Of a stretch of DNA of 64,000 nucleotides, positions 58,650 to 64,000 are shown one piece after another. The first letter of the stretch is position 1. The number at the start of each line of letters is the position of its first letter. This DNA is from Gambelia wislizenii. Taxonomy: Eukaryota > Chordata > Lepidosauria > Squamata > Crotaphytidae. The notes under the pieces were generated by a model that was not told where the DNA came from, made no database searches, and saw nothing but the letters and a program-made list of their open reading frames with translations. The stretch lies in NCBI GenBank assembly GCA_030847615.1, contig JAUMIR010000001.1:252219187-252283186 (forward strand). The letters are read 5' to 3'. A program made the translations under genes and the position numbers.

Positions 58650-60225
58650 CCAAATCAGCTGAAATTGAAACAGAAGTGTGCAATAACAGCTCAGGTCACA
58701 TGGGGTGCCCTGCTGTGGCCTACCGGGGGGATCAAAAGTGGACTTCCCTCCCTCCACAGCTGCCCACCCCTGCACTAAAGGAAGTCCCACTCATATCATT
58801 TTTTCCCAAGGTTAGGACTCACCTGCAAGACTGAAAAATCTCATCGAAGTATGTCCAGTAGTACTGTTGGGTTGTGCAGGTGCATGTGTGTCAGAAGCAC
58901 CTAAAATTAGAAGCCTTAAGGTTTTCTGTGCATCTATCTCTTGTGGTCCCACAAACTACATATGGCATAATCTGCTTAGTCTTAACCAGGTTAGTATTCT
59001 CAGCCCTGAACTGACTCCCAACCACCCAGCCTGAGCACTGGATCCCCTTAGACAGGAAAGGCTATAATCACATGCATTTCATAACAAGAAAAAAAATGCT
59101 TGGGTGGTTGGTATCTGTCCTAATAACTATGGGCTGGCTTGTGCAGGAAAGGACACTGGCACACTGTCGGAGACCTTCAGCCTTTTGAGAAATCTAAGGC
59201 TGTGACTAGTCATGGTTTTACCTATTTCTTCATTAACACTGACCTTGTTTGCATGGCACAGCAAGGCTCAGCCCCATGTGGATTCCCTCCCCTGCTTTGA
59301 CTAGGAGGAGTTCCAAAACTTTTCTTTCCACTTTTAAATGGGCACAAGTGGGAATGTGCCACAAAGAACAACAATATGATATCATGTTGTTTTCCTCCCC
59401 TCTCACTGCATGACCAGGAAAACTTTGCAAGCTTTTGTTCCCATTATACTTAACCATAAATTGTCGTGTTCTCTGGATTAAGAGTTTAACATTAACCATG
59501 GCTGGTTTAAAGAAACCAACTTCTGAAGTTCTGATTTCTGAAGTTAGCTTGTTTTATCATTGGTTTATCTTAACTACACTTTCTACTTCCAAGTTCAGAG
59601 AGTATGGGAATATGGAAAGTTGTTGTCAGGGTGCTGGGATATACAATCACTGGACATTTTTACTATAAAGAGCTAGTATGGTATGCTACAGCCTGCAGGG
59701 GTCAGCAATGAGAAGGCTAAATGCAGCTGGCCAGCATATCTAGATTATGTCTGGGAGACAAGCGTGGGAAGAAGGCTAAAGCCTTATCTTTGTGAGGAAA
59801 TGTGTGCGAGAACCATTGTCTCTCTGTTCTTGAAATGGATTTTGCTCTCAGACTGTGTGCATTCAGCCTGGGCTATACAGTGACAGGACTGCACCGTACA
59901 TTGTGCTGTGATATGTAGTCTGTATGATAAGAGTCTCAGACTCATTGTAAATGTTACTATAATATGCTCTAGTAGAGAGAAATAATTTAGATGCACATCT
60001 GTGTCTGTGTGCTCATTTCTTTGTCTGATGATTGCAACTCTGCTACAACAACTTTTACTGCCTGGTCCTCTTGATATGCTCAGAGGTAGCAGTGTGCTAC
60101 CGTGACAGCTGTAGCTAACAAAAAGGAAAAAAAAAAAGGGGGGGGAAGGAGAAAGTGGGGAAGGTATACATTCTGGAGGGTCAATGCAGGTCATTCTTGA
60201 GCATTCAGGTTGCACTAAACCCAGC
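58650..60225. other. Unassigned sequence, possible LTR-like segment at the end
   Basis: No exon recognised. A stretch at about 59880-60050 (aataatttagatgcacatct ... tgtgctcatttctttgtctg ... tgctacaaca) has the composition of an R-U5 region ending in aca. No TG start or duplication could be matched. Confidence 0.35.
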
Positions 60226-60228
60226 GCC

Positions 60229-60531
60229 TGTATTATTTTTATTTATTTTTTTTTATTTAATTAGGTATTTATACCCTGCCCTTCAGCCACAAAGGCTATC
60301 AGAGCGGCTAACACATTGTTTTAAGCAATAGCATTTTACACATCTACATTGCATTAAGCAGTTTCCAATGTTTATTAGCTAATTAGCTAATTGCCCCCAC
60401 AAGCCAGGTACTCATTTTACCAACCTACGAAAGGATGGAAGGCTGAGTGAACCTTGGAACCCTCTGGAATCGAATTTGCAACTTGGTGACTTGCAGTACT
60501 GGCCATTAACCATTGTGCTACCAGGGCTCCC
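60229..60531 (-). mobile_element. Full-length tRNA-derived SINE with L2-like tail
   Basis: The minus strand reads gggagccctggtagcacaat (A box region), then gcaaattcgattcc (B box). The body ggaaggatg...aaaatgagtacctggctt is shared with 12554-12815. The tail is different: cacattggaa-like spacer, tagcctttgtggctgaaggg, cagggtataaatac. The tail equals those at 20183 and 39284. Confidence 0.85.
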
Positions 60532-60534
60532 TCT

Positions 60535-63360
60535 TAACTTGCGTTAAGGGAACAAAGTTGCAGATATTCTCTTCACTGGCTGTTATGCTAGTTTCTAACT
60601 AGAAAGATGTTGTAACTTGTTGACTTTTAGTGATTTTCAACCAACATGTCTGAAAATCCACTTGTAATTGTGTAACCCTTAATGCTGTAATGCACCCAGA
60701 CAGACTTGACATATGGCTGAATGTATACAGAAATATGATTGGGTCAATAGTACTTCTGAATCTATAGAATTCAACATACATCTGGAGTTCTCGTGTCATT
60801 AGGAAACAAGACTGTGGCTGGTAGATTAGGAGTGTTGTCTCTAAATGCACACAGGAAAACTAACTCAGAACATTCTCTGTCTGCTAAATCAGACTGTTTT
60901 ATTGCCAACAGCAAAACTCTTTGATTAAAAGCCATATGCCATTGAGCTTACTTGTCAGTCTCTAAAAAGCACATATTGATACCACACAGAATTAGTGTTT
61001 TTGTGTAATGTGCACCTAATGGATAAACCTGACCCTCTTTGATATTCAGATGCTGACAGATTGAGAAAACATTTCCAAAGCTGCTTCACTGACAGCAGCT
61101 GAGCTGCTTATGGGGTCAGCCAAGACCAGAATGGGGAAAGAGAAACCCCTATCTTCCTTTCTCCAAAGCAGTTATACCAGTTCAGTGCTGGAAAAGGCTT
61201 TCTCTACATAAAAGCATGATTATAAATATGCAGACACTGGGTTACACTTCCTTTGGAAAGCCCAACTGAAGGGGTGGATTATGATGTATGTGGTTAGTGA
61301 AAGTTTGAAGGCAAAGTGATTTCTCTTCTTACTAGAGGGCAAGACCACTGGAAGAGTTTCTCTAGGACTCTGGGATACTATAGCTCCAGCTTTTGTACAC
61401 TAATAAGATTTCTTATTTTCTTAGCTCTCATTTCATTTCCAAAAGAGTTAATTTGTACCCCATTTGTGTATGTACATGTGTAAAAAATGGGATATATGTT
61501 CCTTCTGAGGGGTGATAAATCAGACAGGACAAAAGTGAGGCTTCCATTCTCAGCTGGTAAAACATCTTAAGTCAATAACGTTCTTATTTCTTCCTTTTCT
61601 ATTGACTCTCCTTACTCTCACACAGGGCAGAAGGTACACTTACTGAAAATACACTTTGAGATAAGGAGACATACTATGTTGCTACAAATACAAGGCCAAA
61701 CCCTTTCTATTTGAGTTAATAGAATGAATGGACCAGCATCATGTCAACAGCAAATTAAAAATGTAAATCATCCCACAATACATATTCATAAGTGGAGAGA
61801 GGCATGCTCATTGTGCCAACAGAGGATTTATAATCTTCACACACAGAGATGGCAGGTTTATTGGAATTTGTTACCGATTACAGATATCAGGCACACTGTG
61901 GCACACTAACTATATACCTTTGTTGCTATTTCCCTATTTATGCTCTCCACTTTAACTTCTGAAGGCTACTGGTCCCATTGCTTGGTGAATATAAATATAA
62001 CATGTTACTAATACCTTCTCTCTAAGGCATAAACCTTGCCATGCTGAAGATGATTTTTTTTTTTTTGTGGCATTGCTGTGGCTAGCTTCTAAGGTCATTC
62101 TCATAAAAAAAGAATTTGAAATAAGGACATTTAACAACTTATTTGGTCCTAACAGGAGCCTTATATCACAGGAGTTATTCAGTGGCTGCAAGAAGGTTCT
62201 TAGCAATGACTTATAAAATATATAATTTAGGATGGCTAAACAGAGTTGGAAGTAAAGGCTGCTGTAATATGCAGGGCATAAGAAATATACAGTAATTCCA
62301 TTCCTGCTTAAAGTTGCTTTGAATTTTAACAGGTCTTTCAAAGCAAAACAACAGAAACAAAAAAACAACAACAGTAAGAACATTTAAGAAGAACAGACAT
62401 AAGGCTACCAATTAAAGGCTTCAATAAGCCATTCGTCTTGCTTTTAGCTGATTAATTAACCAATTAAAATATTATAGTATCTCACCACAGATGTTTTGAG
62501 GATATGTAACAAAGACAATAGAGTCAACTAATTTTAAACACATTGCTGGGATCAAAGGAAAGCAGAAAGGGAGCTTATGTCATGAGTGCTGAAAGTCTTT
62601 TCAAAAGGAGGAGATACAATTCATATCTGAGAGTCTGTGGTTAATGAATTAGCTTGATTCCAAATTTTATGTATAGCTTCCCCTTTCAAGCTTTCCTCAG
62701 GGGAGTTTTTAAAGTCTATTCCCCCACTAGCTTTTCAGCTCCTGAATCCTTGGACCTCTGGTAACTTAACGGAAAGCACCCTGACAAATCACTTAAACCA
62801 CATGAAAACCCATTTCCTACTGAGAGCTCCCTTAGTGCTAGGGTAACATTTTGATGCAGAACAAAGGGAGTAGTGGGGAAAGTCAGTCACATGGATCTTA
62901 ATCACAAAATGGATACCCTTGCAGGCGGGGTACCATTTCTGTAGAAAAGACCCATGAAATCAGACCCTGTCCCAAGTGGCTGAGTTAGCTCCACATCATA
63001 CATGATTTGCATGATGTAGGAAGCATCTTGGTAAGTAATCCCCAAGACTATAATTCCCCCAACAATATCAGACTGCTAACAATCTAGTAGCCAGCACTTC
63101 CCAGGCTGATTGCAGTGGCAGGGAAGCCCTTTCTTTCAAGGCCAGCAAGGGAACCAAGCAGGGTGGCAAAGGACGTCAGCATATGTACCTCTGTCACCTG
63201 CAAAGTGAATTCTTTAGTGCAAGACTGATACAAAGGGCATAAATGATTTTGAGGGGTAGGAAGACCAAAAAAACACAAACACACCCCTAGAAGAAACCAA
63301 TACAAGTATTCATTCTACAGGATGGTAAGGGTCCAACCAAAACTGTGTAGAAAATCAGCT
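60535..63360. other. Unassigned sequence
   Basis: No exon or repeat family recognised. Confidence 0.4.
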
Positions 63361-64000
63361 CTAAAAAGAAAGTTCTATAGGGTGGGGAAGGCAGTGCGTG
63401 TGGCCGTGTCTCGGAGGAGCTCCCAAGGCACGGCTGCCAAACGTGGGAAAACCGAAAGCGAAAAACAGTCTCAGCGGTAACTCAGAAGCCTTCGGAAATT
63501 GGCAGAGGTGGAGGCTTGCTTGGGCTTGAATGCCAGTGGTGGAAGGCTGGGAACTCGAAGGAGGGCTCAGCATTCAATGCACTGAGGGAGCCGTAAGTTG
63601 CCGAACTGTGTTTGATTGCCTTTGAGGCTTTAGCACTGCCCCACATTTTTAAAAGAAGAGAGAAGATATCTAAGTTAAGTTTATGTTTGCTTGTCTGGGT
63701 GCAGTGTTTAATTACCCAAGGATAATTCTTCTGTTGGTGTGGAAGAGAGAGCTGATGGGATAGGAGGAAAGTACCTAAACTCCTTAAAGACTCTTAAGTT
63801 TTGCTTGAAGACACAGAGGTAAAGAGTTGATGAGTTGTGGAGTTAAAGGCATATTGAATATAGATCTGTAAAACCAAGCTAATATCTGTAGATCTGTAAA
63901 ACCAAGCTAATATCTTAAAGTGCAAGAAGCAAGGAGGGGGAAAGCAAGAAAGTGAGGAAGGTTTTTCACTTTCAAAGCCAGTGGAAGAGGATAATAGTGG
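63361..64000 (+). other. CpG-containing segment, possibly the 5' region of a retroelement
   Basis: The stretch 63385-63600 is richer in CpG than the surrounding intron (gtgcgtgtggccgtgtctcgg and other sites). It is followed by a purine-rich 5'-UTR-like sequence with a perfect 28-bp tandem duplication at 63861-63916. A short plus-strand frame (KAVRVAVSRRSSQGTAAKRG) runs up to the gcg|gtaact site near 63475 but I do not recognise it. An exon is the alternative. The window ends before a diagnostic ORF. Confidence 0.3.
63861..63916. repeat. 28-bp perfect tandem duplication
   Basis: The unit tagatctgtaaaaccaagct plus aatatct(g/t) occurs at 63861 and 63889 with a single terminal difference. Confidence 0.9.

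Noticed and set aside
59784..60215. 143-codon minus-strand frame
   Set aside because: It lacks any motif, includes a poly-Phe run from a homopolymer and overlaps plus-strand frames. No splice or homology support.
1..64000. CRISPR arrays, operons or bacterial insertion sequences
   Set aside because: The sequence is eukaryotic, with spliced exon and vertebrate transposons. No regularly spaced direct-repeat arrays are present.

Overview
The window looks like a piece of a squamate reptile nuclear genome, most likely a lizard. It holds CR1 and L2-type LINEs, an RTE/BovB-type LINE, BovB-tailed tRNA-derived SINEs, a 5S rRNA-derived SINE, a DIRS-like element, Tigger-like and hAT-like DNA elements, and many microsatellites. 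Nothing in it resembles bacterial gene organisation. Only one segment looks like a host protein-coding exon: a 111-nt exon on the minus strand at 9973-10083, with good splice sites on both sides. I read it as an exon of a PAR-3 family polarity gene, probably PARD3B. If so, the whole window is intronic sequence of a very large minus-strand gene, and everything else is transposon sediment and unannotated intron.

Layout: 0-7 kb is mostly unassigned, with a CR1 3' end and a SINE. 7.0-8.0 kb is a DIRS-like remnant whose recombinase has lost its probable catalytic tyrosine. 10 kb holds the host exon. 11.5-21 kb holds an L2 3' end, a SINE with a self-inverted tail, three foldback elements, a CR1 with a 195-codon frame, and an RTE/BovB LINE interrupted by a SINE. 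22.7-27.2 kb holds three Tigger-like elements and a 5S-derived SINE with target-site duplication. 28.5-31.7 kb is a GC-rich nest of elements built from serial palindromes that share one terminal inverted repeat. 34.0-34.9 kb is a large inverted repeat that I interpret as two head-to-head Helitron-like elements around an (AT)n core. 36.5-39.8 kb is a nearly full-length decayed CR1. 42.8-46.1 kb has a hAT-like element, a Tigger-like element and a 495-bp solo LTR with a perfect 5-bp duplication. 49.2-51.3 kb has a hAT-like element carrying a CT/GA inverted repeat and G-quadruplex motif, then a young CR1. 53-60.5 kb has more Tigger, SINE and L2 material. The last 640 bp may be the 5' end of another element.

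The transposons can be linked to one another. The tRNA-headed SINE family, the 5S-headed SINE and the BovB-type LINE at 19.6 kb all end in the same 3' tail, consistent with the LINE mobilising both SINE types. A second SINE family appears with two different tails in this one window. Family names rest on recalled consensus features; no database search was possible.
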